Below are positions 27,015 to 37,048 of a stretch of 64,000 nt of DNA, in pieces. The stretch covers positions 919,980 through 983,979 of the forward strand of contig NZ_JAHTIK010000001.1 in assembly GCF_025655475.1 (NCBI RefSeq), in the 5' to 3' direction. The notes beneath the pieces are model-generated. The model was not told the DNA's origin, did no database searches, and saw only the letters and a list, made by a program, of their open reading frames with translations. Made by a program: the position numbers and the translations under genes. This DNA comes from Kitasatospora sp. DSM 101779 (GTDB lineage: Bacteria > Actinomycetota > Actinomycetes > Streptomycetales > Streptomycetaceae). Position 1 is the first letter of the stretch, and every line of letters begins with the position of its first letter.

Positions 27015-28943
27015 TCAGGCGGGCTGGACGACGGCGAGGACGGCCCCGGGCTCGACCTGCTGGCCGGGGGCGACGCGAAGTTCGGTGAGCAGCCCGTCGG
27101 CGGGGGCGGTGACCTGGTGCTCCATCTTCATGGCCTCCAGCCAGAGCAGCGGCTGTCCGGCGGTGACGGTGTCGCCGGGGGCGGCGGCGGTGCGGACGAC
27201 GGTGCCGGGCATGGGGGCGAGCAGGGCGCCGGGGTCGGTGCGCTGCGTCGGGTCGGGGAAGCGGTCGAGGGCGGTGAGGGCGGTGGCGCCGTGCGGTCCG
27301 TCGATCCAGATGCCGCTGCCGTGTGCGGCGACGTGGAAGGTCTGCCGCAGGGCGTCGGTCTCCAGGACGACCAGGTCCGGGGCGGAGTGGAGCAGCCGGG
27401 TGCCGGGGTGGCCCTCGGCGTCCAGGCCGGTCCGGCCGATCCGGTAGCGGACCTCCCATTCGCCGCCGTCGGCGGCCCGGTACCGCTTGACCTGCGGCTG
27501 GGAGGCCAGGTTGCGCCAGCCGGAGGGCAGTGCGGTGCGGCGGGCGGCGGCGTCGGCCAGTGCGGCGGCGAGGGCGGCGAGCGGGGTGTCCTTGCCGTCG
27601 GGGGCGGTGAGGTCGGCGGCGTGTTCGGTGAGGAACCCGGTGTGCAGCCGGGCGTCCAGGAAGGCGGGGTGGCGCAGGGCGCGGACGAGCAGTTCGCGGT
27701 TGGTGGCGGGGCCGTGGATGCGGGCGCGGGCGAGGGCGTCGGCGAGCCGGCGGGCGGCGGCGTCCCGGGTGGGTGCCCAGGCGATGACCTTGGCGAGCAT
27801 GGCGTCGTAGTGGACGGTGACGGTGGTGCCGTCGTCGGCGCCGGAGTCCAGGCGCAGCCCTGCGGGGGCCGTGGCGGTGGTGAACTCGGTGTGCGGGTGA
27901 GCGAGTTCGAGGCGGTGCAGGGTGCCGGTCTGCGGCTGCCAGTCGCGGGCCGGGTCTTCGGCGTAGAGGCGGGCCTCGATGGCGTGGCCGGTGGTGGCGG
28001 GCGGTTCGGCGGGCAGCGCCTCGCCCTCGGCGACGGCGATCTGCAGGGCGACCAGGTCGAGGCCGGTGACGCATTCGGTGACGGGGTGTTCGACCTGGAG
28101 GCGGGTGTTCATCTCCAGGAAGGCGAGCCGGCCGTCGGGGGCGAGCAGGAATTCGGCGGTGCCGGCGCCGACGTAGCCGATGGCCCGGGCGGCGTCGACG
28201 GCGGCGCGGTGCAGTGCGGTGCGCTCCTGCTCGGTGAGTCCGGGGGCGGGGGCCTCCTCCACGACCTTCTGGTGGCGGCGCTGCAGCGAGCAGTCGCGGT
28301 CGCCGACGGCCCAGACGGTGCCGTGGGTGTCGGCCATCAGCTGGACCTCGACGTGCCGCCCGGTGGGCAGGTACGGCTCGCAGAAGACCTCGTCGGACCC
28401 GAAGGCGGCGAGTGCCTCGGCGCGGGCGGCGGTGAGCGCGGCGGGCAGGTCGGCGAGGTCGCGGACGATCCGCATGCCGCGTCCGCCGCCGCCGGCGGCC
28501 GCCTTGACCAGCAGCGGCAGGTCGGCCTCGGCGGGCTGCCCGCCGACGGTGAGGACGGGCACGCCGGCCTCGGCCATCAGCCGCTTGGCGGCGGTCTTGG
28601 ACCCCATGGCGGCGATCGCGGCGGGCGGCGGCCCGATCCAGGCGAGGCCGGCGTCGAGGACGGCCTGCGCGAACTCGGCGTTCTCGGAGAGGAAGCCGTA
28701 GCCGGGGTGGACGGCGTCGGCGCCGGCGGCCCGGGCGGCCGCGATCAGCAGGTCGGCCCGGAGGTAGGTGTCGGCGGGGGCGGCGCCGGGGAGGCGGACG
28801 GCGGTGTCGGCCTCCCGCACGTGCGGGGCGTCGGCGTCCGGGTCGGCGTGCACGGCGACGGTGGCGATGCCGAGGTCGCGGCAGGTGCGGAAGATCCGCC
28901 GGGCGATCTCGCCGCGGTTGGCGACCAGCAGAGAGGTGATCAC
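27015..28943 (-). CDS. Biotin-dependent acyl-CoA carboxylase, biotin carboxylase/carrier subunit
   Basis: Protein of 642 residues from GTG 28943 with GGAGGA upstream. The N-terminal biotin carboxylase domain starts ITSLLVANRGEIARRIFRTC and has the ATP-grasp glycine loop KAAAGGGGRGMRIV and EMNTRLQVEHPVTE. The C-terminal biotinyl domain carries the attachment lysine K606 in WLEAMKMEHQV. It carboxylates its biotin with bicarbonate and ATP and passes the carboxyl to the partner subunit encoded just upstream. The branch (methylcrotonyl, geranyl or acetyl/propionyl) cannot be fixed by sight. Confidence 0.93.
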   Translation of the reverse strand: MITSLLVANRGEIARRIFRTCRDLGIATVAVHADPDADAPHVREADTAVRLPGAAPADTYLRADLLIAAARAAGADAVHPGYGFLSENAEFAQAVLDAGLAWIGPPPAAIAAMGSKTAAKRLMAEAGVPVLTVGGQPAEADLPLLVKAAAGGGGRGMRIVRDLADLPAALTAARAEALAAFGSDEVFCEPYLPTGRHVEVQLMADTHGTVWAVGDRDCSLQRRHQKVVEEAPAPGLTEQERTALHRAAVDAARAIGYVGAGTAEFLLAPDGRLAFLEMNTRLQVEHPVTECVTGLDLVALQIAVAEGEALPAEPPATTGHAIEARLYAEDPARDWQPQTGTLHRLELAHPHTEFTTATAPAGLRLDSGADDGTTVTVHYDAMLAKVIAWAPTRDAAARRLADALARARIHGPATNRELLVRALRHPAFLDARLHTGFLTEHAADLTAPDGKDTPLAALAAALADAAARRTALPSGWRNLASQPQVKRYRAADGGEWEVRYRIGRTGLDAEGHPGTRLLHSAPDLVVLETDALRQTFHVAAHGSGIWIDGPHGATALTALDRFPDPTQRTDPGALLAPMPGTVVRTAAAPGDTVTAGQPLLWLEAMKMEHQVTAPADGLLTELRVAPGQQVEPGAVLAVVQPA

Positions 28944-28966
28944 GTGGGTCGTTCCTCCACAAGAAG

Positions 28967-30565
28967 CTACATCCGGAAGACGCCGTAGCCGCGGGCGCCC
29001 TCGACGGGGCCGCTGTGTACGGCGGAGAGGCAGAGTCCGAGCACCGTCCTGGTGTCCCGCGGGTCGATGACGCCGTCGTCGTAGAGCCGCCCCGAGAGGA
29101 AGGCGGGCAGCGACTCGGCCTCGATCTGCTGCTCGACCATGGCGCGGATCGCCGCGTCGGCGTCCTCGTCGTACGGGGTGCCCTTGGCGGCGGCGGACTG
29201 CCGGGCGACGATGGACAGCACCCCGGCGAGCTGCTGGGGGCCCATCACGGCGGACTTGGCGCTCGGCCAGGCGAACAGGAAGCGCGGCTCGTAGGCCCGC
29301 CCGCACATGCCGTAGTGCCCGGCGCCGTAGGAGGCGCCCATCAGTACGGAGAGGTGCGGGACGCGGGAGTTGGCGACCGCGTTGATCATCATCGCGCCGT
29401 GCTTGATGATGCCGCCCTGCTCGTAGGCCTCGCCGACCATGTAGCCGGTGGTGTTGTGCAGGAAGAGCAGCGGGATGTCGCGCTGGTTGGCGAGCTGGAT
29501 GAACTGGGCGGCCTTCTGCGACTCGGCGCTGAACAGCACGCCCTGGGCGTTGGCGAGGATGCCGACGGGGTAGCCGTGCAGGGTGGCCCAGCCGGTGGCC
29601 AGGCTCGGCCCGTACAGCGGCTTGAACTCGTCGAAGTCGGAGCCGTCGACGATCCGGGCGATGACCTCGCGGGGGTCGAAGGGCACCCGCAGGTCGCCGG
29701 GGACGATGCCGAGCAGTTCCTCCTCGTCGTACTTCGGCGGCTCGGCCGTGATGTCCGGCAGCGGGCCGCGGCGCTGCCAGTGCAGCCGCCTGACGATCCG
29801 GCGGGCGATCCGGCAGGCGTCCGGCTCGTCCTCGGCGACATGGTCGGCGAGGCCGGAGGTGCGGGCGTGCATGTCGGCGCCGCCGAGCCGTTCCTCGTCG
29901 GCCTCCTCGCCGGTGGCCATCTTCACCAGCGGCGGACCGCCGAGGAACACCTTGGCCCGCTCGCGCACCAGCACGGTGTGGTCGGACATGCCGGGCACGT
30001 AGGCGCCGCCAGCGGTGGAGTTGCCGAAGACGACGGCGACGGTCGGGATGCCGGCGGCGGAGAGCCGGGTGAGGTCGCGGAATAGCGCCCCGCCGGGGAT
30101 GAAGATCTCCTTCTGGCTGGGCAGGTCGGCGCCGCCGGACTCGACGAGGTTCACCAGCGGCAGCCGGTTGTGCAGCGCGATCTCGTTGGCCCGCAGCGCC
30201 TTCTTGAGCGTCCACGGGTTGCTGGCGCCGCCGCGCACGGTCGGGTCGTTGGCGGTGATGACGCAGACCGTGCCCTCGATCACCCCGATGCCGGTGACCA
30301 GGGCCGCGCCCACGGGGTGGTCGCTGCCCCAGGCGGCGAGCGGGGAGAGCTCCAGGAACGGCGAGTCCTGGTCGAGGAGGAGTTCGATCCGCTCGCGGGC
30401 GAGCAGCTTGCCGCGGGTGCGGTGCCGCTCGACGTAGCGGGCACCGCCGCCGGCCAGTGCCTTGGCGTGTTCGGCGTCGAGTGCGGCGAGCTTCTCCAGC
30501 ATCGCGGCCCGGTGGGCGGCGTGCTCGGCGCCGCCCGGGTCGAGGCGGGTGGGGAGGACGGTCAC
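28967..30565 (-). CDS. Acyl-CoA carboxylase, carboxyltransferase subunit
   Basis: Protein of 532 residues from GTG 30565, whose GTGA overlaps the TGA of the AtuA-like gene. It has the two crotonase-like halves of the carboxyltransferase with VFGNSTAGGAYVPGMSDH, NTTGYMVGEAYEQGGIIK and GASYGAGHYGMCGRAYEPRF. The overall pattern (start LPTRLDPGGAEHAAHRAAML, KKALRANEIALHNRLPLVNL) is that of methylcrotonyl-CoA or geranyl-CoA carboxylase beta chains (LiuB/AtuC type) rather than propionyl-CoA carboxylase. It forms the holoenzyme with the biotin subunit 23 bases downstream. Confidence 0.9.
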   Translation of the reverse strand: MTVLPTRLDPGGAEHAAHRAAMLEKLAALDAEHAKALAGGGARYVERHRTRGKLLARERIELLLDQDSPFLELSPLAAWGSDHPVGAALVTGIGVIEGTVCVITANDPTVRGGASNPWTLKKALRANEIALHNRLPLVNLVESGGADLPSQKEIFIPGGALFRDLTRLSAAGIPTVAVVFGNSTAGGAYVPGMSDHTVLVRERAKVFLGGPPLVKMATGEEADEERLGGADMHARTSGLADHVAEDEPDACRIARRIVRRLHWQRRGPLPDITAEPPKYDEEELLGIVPGDLRVPFDPREVIARIVDGSDFDEFKPLYGPSLATGWATLHGYPVGILANAQGVLFSAESQKAAQFIQLANQRDIPLLFLHNTTGYMVGEAYEQGGIIKHGAMMINAVANSRVPHLSVLMGASYGAGHYGMCGRAYEPRFLFAWPSAKSAVMGPQQLAGVLSIVARQSAAAKGTPYDEDADAAIRAMVEQQIEAESLPAFLSGRLYDDGVIDPRDTRTVLGLCLSAVHSGPVEGARGYGVFRM

Positions 30566-32259
30566 AGGAGGGCCTCCGGGATGTCGAGGTGCCGGGAGCG
30601 CAGCCACTCCCCCAGCGCCTTGGCCTGCGGGTCGAAGCGGGCCTGTGCGGCGACTCCCTCGCCGAGCAGCCCGGCGACGGTGAAGTTGACGGCCCGCAGG
30701 TTGGGCAGCAGGTGCCGTTCCACCGTCAGTCCGGCGGTCTCGGGGAGCAGTCGGCGCAGCAGGTCGGTGGTGAGCGTGTGGGCGAGCCAGCGCCAGCCGT
30801 CGTCGGTGCGGGCCCAGACGCCGAGGTTGGCGTCGCCGCCCTTGTCGCCGCTGCGGGCGCCGGCGACCAGGCCGAGCGGGGCGCGGCGGGTGGGCCCGGC
30901 GGGCAGTGGCTCCGGCAGCGGCGGCTCGGGGAGCGGTCCGAGCGGCCGGGTACAGTCGGGCGGCGCGATCCGGCGGGTGCTGCCGTCGGGCAGCACTGCC
31001 GTGTGCGGGACGCCGCGCCGGTCGGTGTACGCGGTCTCGAAGACGCCGTACGGGGTGCCGGGCCCGGGCGGTGCCGTGAGGTGGAAGCCGGGGTAGCCGG
31101 CGAGGCCGAGTTCGACGGCGGCGGCGCCGACCGCACGGCCGACGGCCCGCTCGTCGGGGTCGCGGACGGTGAGGCGCAGCAGCGCGGAGGCGGCCTCCTC
31201 GGTGTCGGCGTCGGGGTGGTCGGTGCGGGCGAGGGTCCAGCGCAGTTCGGCGGGCCGCCGGGCGAGCGCCTGCTCGAACTGGCGGCGCACCAGGTCGGCC
31301 TTGGCCTCCACGTCGAGGCCGGTGAGGACGAAGACGACCTCGTTGCGGTAGCCGCCGAGCCGGTTGAGGCCGACCTTGAGCCGGGGCGGCGGCGCCTCGC
31401 CGCGGACGCCCTCGACGAGCACCCGGTCGGGGCCCTGCTGGGCGAGCCGGACGGTGTCCAGGCGGGCCGTCACATCCGGTCCGGCGTAGCGCGGTCCGGC
31501 GGTCTCGTAGAGCAGCTGGGCGGTGACGGTCTCGACGGTGACGGCGCCGCCGGTGCCGGGGTGCTTGGTGATGACGCTGCTGCCGTCGGCGTGGATCTCG
31601 GCGAGCGGGAAGCCGGGGCGGGGGTCGCTGCCGGGGCCCAGGTGCTCCCGGAAGAAGGCGTAGTTGCCGCCGGTGGCCTGGGCGCCGCACTCCAGGACGT
31701 GGCCGGCGACGACGGCGCCGGCGAGTGCGTCGAGGTCGTCGGGGCCCCAGCCGAAGTGGGCCATGGCGGGGCCGGTGACGAGGGCGGCGTCGGTGACCCG
31801 GCCGGTGACGACGATGTCGGCGCCGCCGCGCAGGCAGGCGGCGATGCCGGCCCCGCCGAGGTAGGCGTTGGCGGCGAGCAGACCGGGCCGCGGCCCGAAC
31901 TCCCCGGCGCGGGCGAGCAGGTCGTCACCGAGGACGTGGCCGGTGCGCAGCGCGAGGCCCTGCTTGGCGGCGAGTTCGGCGACCGCCTCGGCGAGCCGGG
32001 CGGGGTTGAGCCCGCCGGCGTTGACGACGAGTTTGACGCCGCGTTCGGCGGCGAGCGCGAGGCACTGCTCGGCCTGCCGGAGGAAGGTCTTGGCGTAGCC
32101 GAGGCCCGGGTCCTTCAGTCGGTCCCGGGCGAGGATGAGCATGGTGAGCTCGGCGAGGTAGTCGCCCGTCAGCACGTCCAGTGGCCCGCCGGTGAGCATC
32201 TCCTCGAACGCGGCGAATCGGTCGCCGTAGAACCCTGACGCATTGCCGATCCGCAGCAT
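30562..32259 (-). CDS. AtuA-like (DUF1446) acyclic terpene utilisation protein
   Basis: Protein of 565 residues beginning MLRIGNASGFYGDRFAAFEE. It shows the family blocks VNAGGLNPARLAEAV, GADIVVTGRVTDAALVTGPA and the C-terminal GARSGDKGGDANLGVWART. Members lie beside acyl-CoA carboxylase genes in citronellol/geraniol degradation clusters of Pseudomonas and many actinobacteria, with no proven reaction. As the first gene of the minus-strand operon and overlapping the carboxyltransferase start by four bases, it is co-expressed with the carboxylase. Confidence 0.9.
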   Translation of the reverse strand: MLRIGNASGFYGDRFAAFEEMLTGGPLDVLTGDYLAELTMLILARDRLKDPGLGYAKTFLRQAEQCLALAAERGVKLVVNAGGLNPARLAEAVAELAAKQGLALRTGHVLGDDLLARAGEFGPRPGLLAANAYLGGAGIAACLRGGADIVVTGRVTDAALVTGPAMAHFGWGPDDLDALAGAVVAGHVLECGAQATGGNYAFFREHLGPGSDPRPGFPLAEIHADGSSVITKHPGTGGAVTVETVTAQLLYETAGPRYAGPDVTARLDTVRLAQQGPDRVLVEGVRGEAPPPRLKVGLNRLGGYRNEVVFVLTGLDVEAKADLVRRQFEQALARRPAELRWTLARTDHPDADTEEAASALLRLTVRDPDERAVGRAVGAAAVELGLAGYPGFHLTAPPGPGTPYGVFETAYTDRRGVPHTAVLPDGSTRRIAPPDCTRPLGPLPEPPLPEPLPAGPTRRAPLGLVAGARSGDKGGDANLGVWARTDDGWRWLAHTLTTDLLRRLLPETAGLTVERHLLPNLRAVNFTVAGLLGEGVAAQARFDPQAKALGEWLRSRHLDIPEALL

Positions 32260-32678
32260 GCCCGCCTCCCCTGCGCTGGTCGTGCAGCAGCCTGGCAGCG
32301 GCCTTCGGATAAATCAAGCATGCATGCTTTTTTTGCTGCGAAACCTCTCCCGGTCGGCTGCGGGGCCGCCTCGGGCCTCCCCGTCCGGGCCCCGCGGCGG
32401 GACGGTTCGTCCGGTGATGGACGGGGCCGCACGGGGGTGGTACGGGCCCGAATCCGACGGACCGTCACAGCCCGTAATCAGAAGCGCGGCCTCCGGTACC
32501 GCCGATGGCCCAGTGGCTGCGGAGATTCCCACCCGGGCGGACGAACCTCGCGCGTGCCCGGAGGACCGTTTCGTCTCGCCGTGCCAAAACTGGGTGGCGG
32601 GCGCCGTCCTGCCGGCGAGCCGTCGGCCCGGCGCCCGGGTTCCACCCAGGAACGTTCCCCCTCGAATTGGAGAAGACC
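32260..32678. other. Intergenic region upstream of the catabolic operon and chaplin gene
   Basis: It holds the divergent promoters of the AtuA-like gene and the chaplin gene. The only AT-rich spot is at 32308-32336, containing the palindrome described separately and a T-run. No further gene or RNA is recognised. Confidence 0.6.
32316..32329. promoter_or_regulatory. Perfect 14-bp palindrome, candidate operator of the catabolic operon
   Basis: AAGCATGCATGCTT is a perfect dyad 57 bases before the AtuA-like start, in the only AT-rich patch of the gap. Its position fits a promoter-overlapping repressor site, and the operon's own TetR protein is the natural candidate. Confidence 0.55.
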
Positions 32679-32918
32679 GTGAAGGACATCCGCAAGGCTC
32701 TCGCGCTGACCGCCGCCGCCGGCGCTCTCGTGCTCGGCTCGGCCGGCGTGGCCAACGCAGACGCGAGTGCCGTCGGCACGGCCACCAACTCCCCGGGCCT
32801 GCTGTCCGGCAACGTGATTCAGGTTCCGATCCACATCCCCGTCAACGTCTGCGGGAACAGCATCAACCTGGTCGGTCTGCTGAACCCGACGGCCGGCAAC
32901 GTCTGCAGCAACAGCTGA
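32679..32918 (+). CDS. Short chaplin (secreted amyloid-type surface protein)
   Basis: Protein of 79 residues from a GTG with GGAG upstream. The signal peptide is MKDIRKALALTAAAGALVLG followed by the cleavage region SAGVANA, leaving a mature chaplin domain of about 50 residues: GTATNSPGLLSGNVIQVPIH, VNVCGNSINLVGLLNPTAGN and VCSNS. The two cysteines match short chaplins (ChpD-H type). These proteins assemble into amyloid fibrils on aerial hyphae and spores. It is a single gene with its own promoter and a hairpin after the stop. Confidence 0.92.
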   Translation: MKDIRKALALTAAAGALVLGSAGVANADASAVGTATNSPGLLSGNVIQVPIHIPVNVCGNSINLVGLLNPTAGNVCSNS

Positions 32919-32933
32919 GCAGCGCGCACGGGT

Positions 32934-32971
32934 GCCCCCGGTGCGGCCCGTTCCACGGGCCGGCCGGGGGC
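32934..32971. terminator. Hairpin between convergent chaplin and oxidoreductase genes
   Basis: GCCCCCGG-TGC-GGCCCG pairs with CGGGCC-GG-CCGGGGGC around TTCCA. The interrupted long stem suits a bidirectional terminator for the two converging transcripts. Confidence 0.7.
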
Positions 32972-33004
32972 GCCGCCGCGACCGGCCCCGGCGGTGGCGG
33001 TCCG

Positions 33005-33934
33005 TCAGGCCTGGGCCTCGATCTGCTCGACGACGTGCTCGCACAGCTCGTGGGTACGCAGCGCGTCCCGCGCCGAGAGCACCTTGCCGGCCCGGACGGC
33101 CTCCAGGAAGGACAGCACGATCTGCTCGATGCCGCGCTGGCGGGCGACCGACACCCAGTCGCCGCGGCGGCGGACGGTCGGCTGGCCGCGGAAGTCGACG
33201 ACCTCGGCGAGATTGATGACGCTCCGCTTGGAGTCGCCGCCGGAGACCTCCAGCACCTCCTCGGTGGCGCCGCTCATCCGGTTCATGATGCCGAGGGCGG
33301 TGAAGCCCTGGCCGGCCAGGGTGAGCACGACGTGCTCCATCAGGCCGTCACGGCTGCGGGAGCGGACGTCCACGTGCTCGATCTCGCCCGGCACCAGGAA
33401 GCGCAGCGTGTCGACGACGTGGATGAAGTCGTCGAACACGGCCGAGCGGGCGGCCTCCGGCAGTCCCTCGCGGTGCTTCTGAAGGACGATCAGGTCGCGC
33501 GGCCGTTCCTGGGCGAGCAGGTAGCCGGGGGCGTGCCGGCGATTGAAGCCGACCAGCAGCGAGCGGCCGGTCTGCTCGGCGAGGTCGACCAGCCGGCGGG
33601 CGCCGTCCAGGGTGTGGTCCAGCGGCTTGTCCACGTAGACGTCGACCCCGGCGGTCAGCAGCTGCTCGACGATCGGGACGTGCTGGCTGGTGGAGGCGTG
33701 CACGAAGGCGGCGCGGATGCCGCTGTCGATGACCTCGCCGAGGTCGGTGTAGCGGTGCGGGAGGCGGTGGGCGTCTCCGAGGCGGTCCAGCTTGGCGCGG
33801 TCACGGGTCATCAGCCGCAGGTCGAGGCCGGGTTGGGCGGTGAGCACCGGGAGGTAGGCCTTCTGCGCGATGTCGCCGAGGCCGATCACCGCCACCGGCA
33901 GGGGGGCGGGGTCGATGTCGTGGTCGTGGCTCAC
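33005..33934 (-). CDS. Gfo/Idh/MocA-family oxidoreductase
   Basis: Protein of 309 residues from GTG 33934 with GGAGAG upstream. The NAD(P) Rossmann motif is VAVIGLGDIAQKAYLPVL, and VDVYVDKPLDHTLDGARRLV carries the conserved E/D-K-P element, here DKP. The C-terminal domain is the usual mixed sheet. It should oxidise or reduce a sugar, inositol or biliverdin-like substrate. It stands alone and converges on the chaplin gene. The substrate is not inferable. Confidence 0.9.
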   Translation of the reverse strand: MSHDHDIDPAPLPVAVIGLGDIAQKAYLPVLTAQPGLDLRLMTRDRAKLDRLGDAHRLPHRYTDLGEVIDSGIRAAFVHASTSQHVPIVEQLLTAGVDVYVDKPLDHTLDGARRLVDLAEQTGRSLLVGFNRRHAPGYLLAQERPRDLIVLQKHREGLPEAARSAVFDDFIHVVDTLRFLVPGEIEHVDVRSRSRDGLMEHVVLTLAGQGFTALGIMNRMSGATEEVLEVSGGDSKRSVINLAEVVDFRGQPTVRRRGDWVSVARQRGIEQIVLSFLEAVRAGKVLSARDALRTHELCEHVVEQIEAQA

Positions 33935-34123
33935 GGTCTCTCCTGCTGAGGGTGTGGTGGCCCCCTGCTGGGTGGTCGGGGGCGGGCCGCCCAGCAGCAT
34001 ATGCCAGCCATGCCGTTGAGCAGTGCGGATACCGGAGATCGGGCCCGACGGCCCGTCAGGTGGGGGTGCCGTGACACGGCACCGCGGAGGGACACTGGAG
34101 CGGGACGGGAGGAGGGCGCGGCG

Positions 34124-34984
34124 ATGGTCGAGCGCATGGCCGGGGCGGACGGTGTCGAACTGTGCACGGAGTCCTTCGGCGACCCGGCGGATCCCGCCGT
34201 GCTGCTCGTCATGGGCGCCGGAGCCTCGATGCTCTGGTGGGAGGAGGGCTTCTGCCGGATGCTCGCCGGAGGCGGGCGCTTGGTGATCCGGTACGACCAC
34301 CGCGACACCGGCCGCTCGACCTCCTACCCGCCGGGGCGTCCCGGGTACACCGGCGCCGACCTGGTCGACGACGCCGCACGGGTGCTCGACGGCTACGGGA
34401 TCCCGGCCGCGCACGTGGCCGGCGTCTCGGCCGGCGGGGCGCTGGCCCAGCTGCTGGCGCTCGGCGCGCCGGACCGCGTCCTCTCCCTCGTCCTGATCAG
34501 CACCTCCTCCGCCGTGCCCGACGACCGGGAGCTGCCCGCGCCGACGGAGGAGTTCATGCGCTTCGCCTCGGCCGACGGCCCCGACCCCTCGGACACCGAG
34601 GCGGTGGTCGCCCACCAGGTCGCCTACGCCCGCCTGCTCGCCGGGGGCCGGCGCCCGTTCGACGAGTCCGCCGCCCGCGACCTGGTCCGTCGCGAGGTCG
34701 AACGCGCCCGCGACGTCGCCGCGGCCCGCAACCACGACACACTGGCGGAGGGCGAGCACCCGCGGACTCCCCTGTCCTCGATCGCCGTCCCCGTGCTGGT
34801 GGTCCACGGGACGGCCGACCCGATGTTCCCGCTCGCACACGGCGAGGCGCTCGCGGAGCGGATCCCCGGGGCGCGGCTCCTGACCCTGGCGGACGCCGGG
34901 CACGGCGTCGACCGCGCCGACTGGCCGGCGGTCGTCCGCGCCGTCCTCGACCACACGGCCGCGGGGGAACGCCCTGGCGGGTGA
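34124..34984 (+). CDS. Alpha/beta hydrolase
   Basis: Protein of 286 residues with the classic fold. The oxyanion region is LLVMGAGASMLWW, then YDHRDTGRST, and the nucleophile elbow is GVSAGG with S102. The acidic and histidine residues lie in VHGTADPMFPL and ADAGHGVDR. The closest type is the short hydrolase branch of aclacinomycin methylesterase-like enzymes (RdmC), from the GRST motif. GGAGG precedes the ATG. The gene is monocistronic. Confidence 0.88.
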   Translation: MVERMAGADGVELCTESFGDPADPAVLLVMGAGASMLWWEEGFCRMLAGGGRLVIRYDHRDTGRSTSYPPGRPGYTGADLVDDAARVLDGYGIPAAHVAGVSAGGALAQLLALGAPDRVLSLVLISTSSAVPDDRELPAPTEEFMRFASADGPDPSDTEAVVAHQVAYARLLAGGRRPFDESAARDLVRREVERARDVAAARNHDTLAEGEHPRTPLSSIAVPVLVVHGTADPMFPLAHGEALAERIPGARLLTLADAGHGVDRADWPAVVRAVLDHTAAGERPGG

Positions 34985-35002
34985 GCGCCTCGGGCCCGGC
35001 GC

Positions 35003-35230
35003 TCAGGACCGGAGGAACTCCAGGACCGCCAGCACCCGCCGGTGCGTCTCCTCGGCCCGGGGCAGGTCCACCACGGTGCCGCCGGACGCCACCGCGTACG
35101 GCACCCCGACCGGGCCCGGCGCCAGCAGCAGGGGCAACCCGACCAGCAGGACGGCGAGCACTCCGGCGACCGTCCCCGCCGGCAGCAGCCCCGCACGGAG
35201 CAGCGGTCTGCCGTCCGTGGACGCCTGCGG
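35003..35230 (-). other. In-frame open stretch directly after the sigma-factor stop
   Basis: Immediately after the TAG that ends the sigma factor, the same frame stays open for 75 codons to a TGA at 35003-35005. About 72 of these codons end in G or C, as in true genes. The text is hydrophobic (LLPAGTVAGVLAVLLVGLPL) and then amphipathic (TVVDLPRAEETHRRVLAVLE). No ATG is present; internal GTG or CTG starts are possible. It may be a small membrane protein, a lost C-terminus cut off by a stop mutation, or a gene remnant. Confidence 0.4.
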
Positions 35231-36456
<1,226 letters not shown>

Positions 36457-36460
<4 letters not shown>

Positions 36461-36780
36461 AGGACCGGCCGCACCTCGACCTTCCGGTTGCAGGCCTTCG
36501 AGCCCTCGGCCGCCAGCTTGAGCGCCACGTCGAGGTCGGCTGCCTCGACGATCCAGAACCCGACGAGGTACTCCTTCGACTCCACGAAGGGTCCGTCGGT
36601 GAACAGCGCCTCCTCACCACGGTTGTCGATCACGGTGGCGGTGTCGGGCCCCCCGAGGCCGGCGGCGAAGACCCAGTGGCCCTCGGCCTGGAGCCGGTCG
36701 TTGAACACGTCGATCGCAGCCATCTCGTCCGCGGTGGCGAGGGCGTCGCTGTCGTGGATCACGGAGAACAGGTACTGCAT
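36457..36780 (-). CDS. DGPF/YCII-related protein, ECF42 partner
   Basis: Protein of 107 residues with the signature TDGPFVESKEYLVGFWIVEA that names the DGPF family. A well-spaced AGGAG ribosome site precedes the ATG. It overlaps the sigma gene by four bases and is translated first. ECF42 sigma factors are known to direct transcription of genes for such proteins, whose molecular role is unknown. Confidence 0.93.
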
Positions 36781-37048
36781 CGCGAACCATCTCCTGCGCT
36801 TCGGGGACGCCCCTCACGGGCGACCGCTCACTCCTTCTACGAACGCCTCCACCCCGATCCGACACCGCCGTCCGACATTTCTCCGGGGAGTGTCCGGTAC
36901 GCCGGGGACGGGCGGCCCGGGACCGACGGTATCCCGTCCGCCGCACACCGACCCCGGACCGCCCCCGGCCTGCGCCGGCGTGTGTCTTCAAGGGCGATCG
37001 GGCAGCCCCAAGGGGCGCGGGACCCCTGAATCAACCACCCTGCTGCCC
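36781..37048. other. Intergenic region upstream of DGPF-sigma operon
   Basis: It should contain the autoregulated promoter of the DGPF-sigma operon. Nothing else is clear apart from a short stretch near 37011 (GGGGCGCGGG) that resembles the repeat arm at 25547. Confidence 0.4.

Noticed and set aside
25324..28962. Very long minus-strand frame of 1212 codons
   Set aside because: It is an alternative frame over real genes plus the repeat region and yields Arg/Pro-rich text without domains.
25701..28988. Long plus-strand frame over the carboxylase and dehydrogenase genes
   Set aside because: Antisense of genes with intact biotin carboxylase and dehydrogenase motifs. Composition is low-complexity Gly/Val/Asp.
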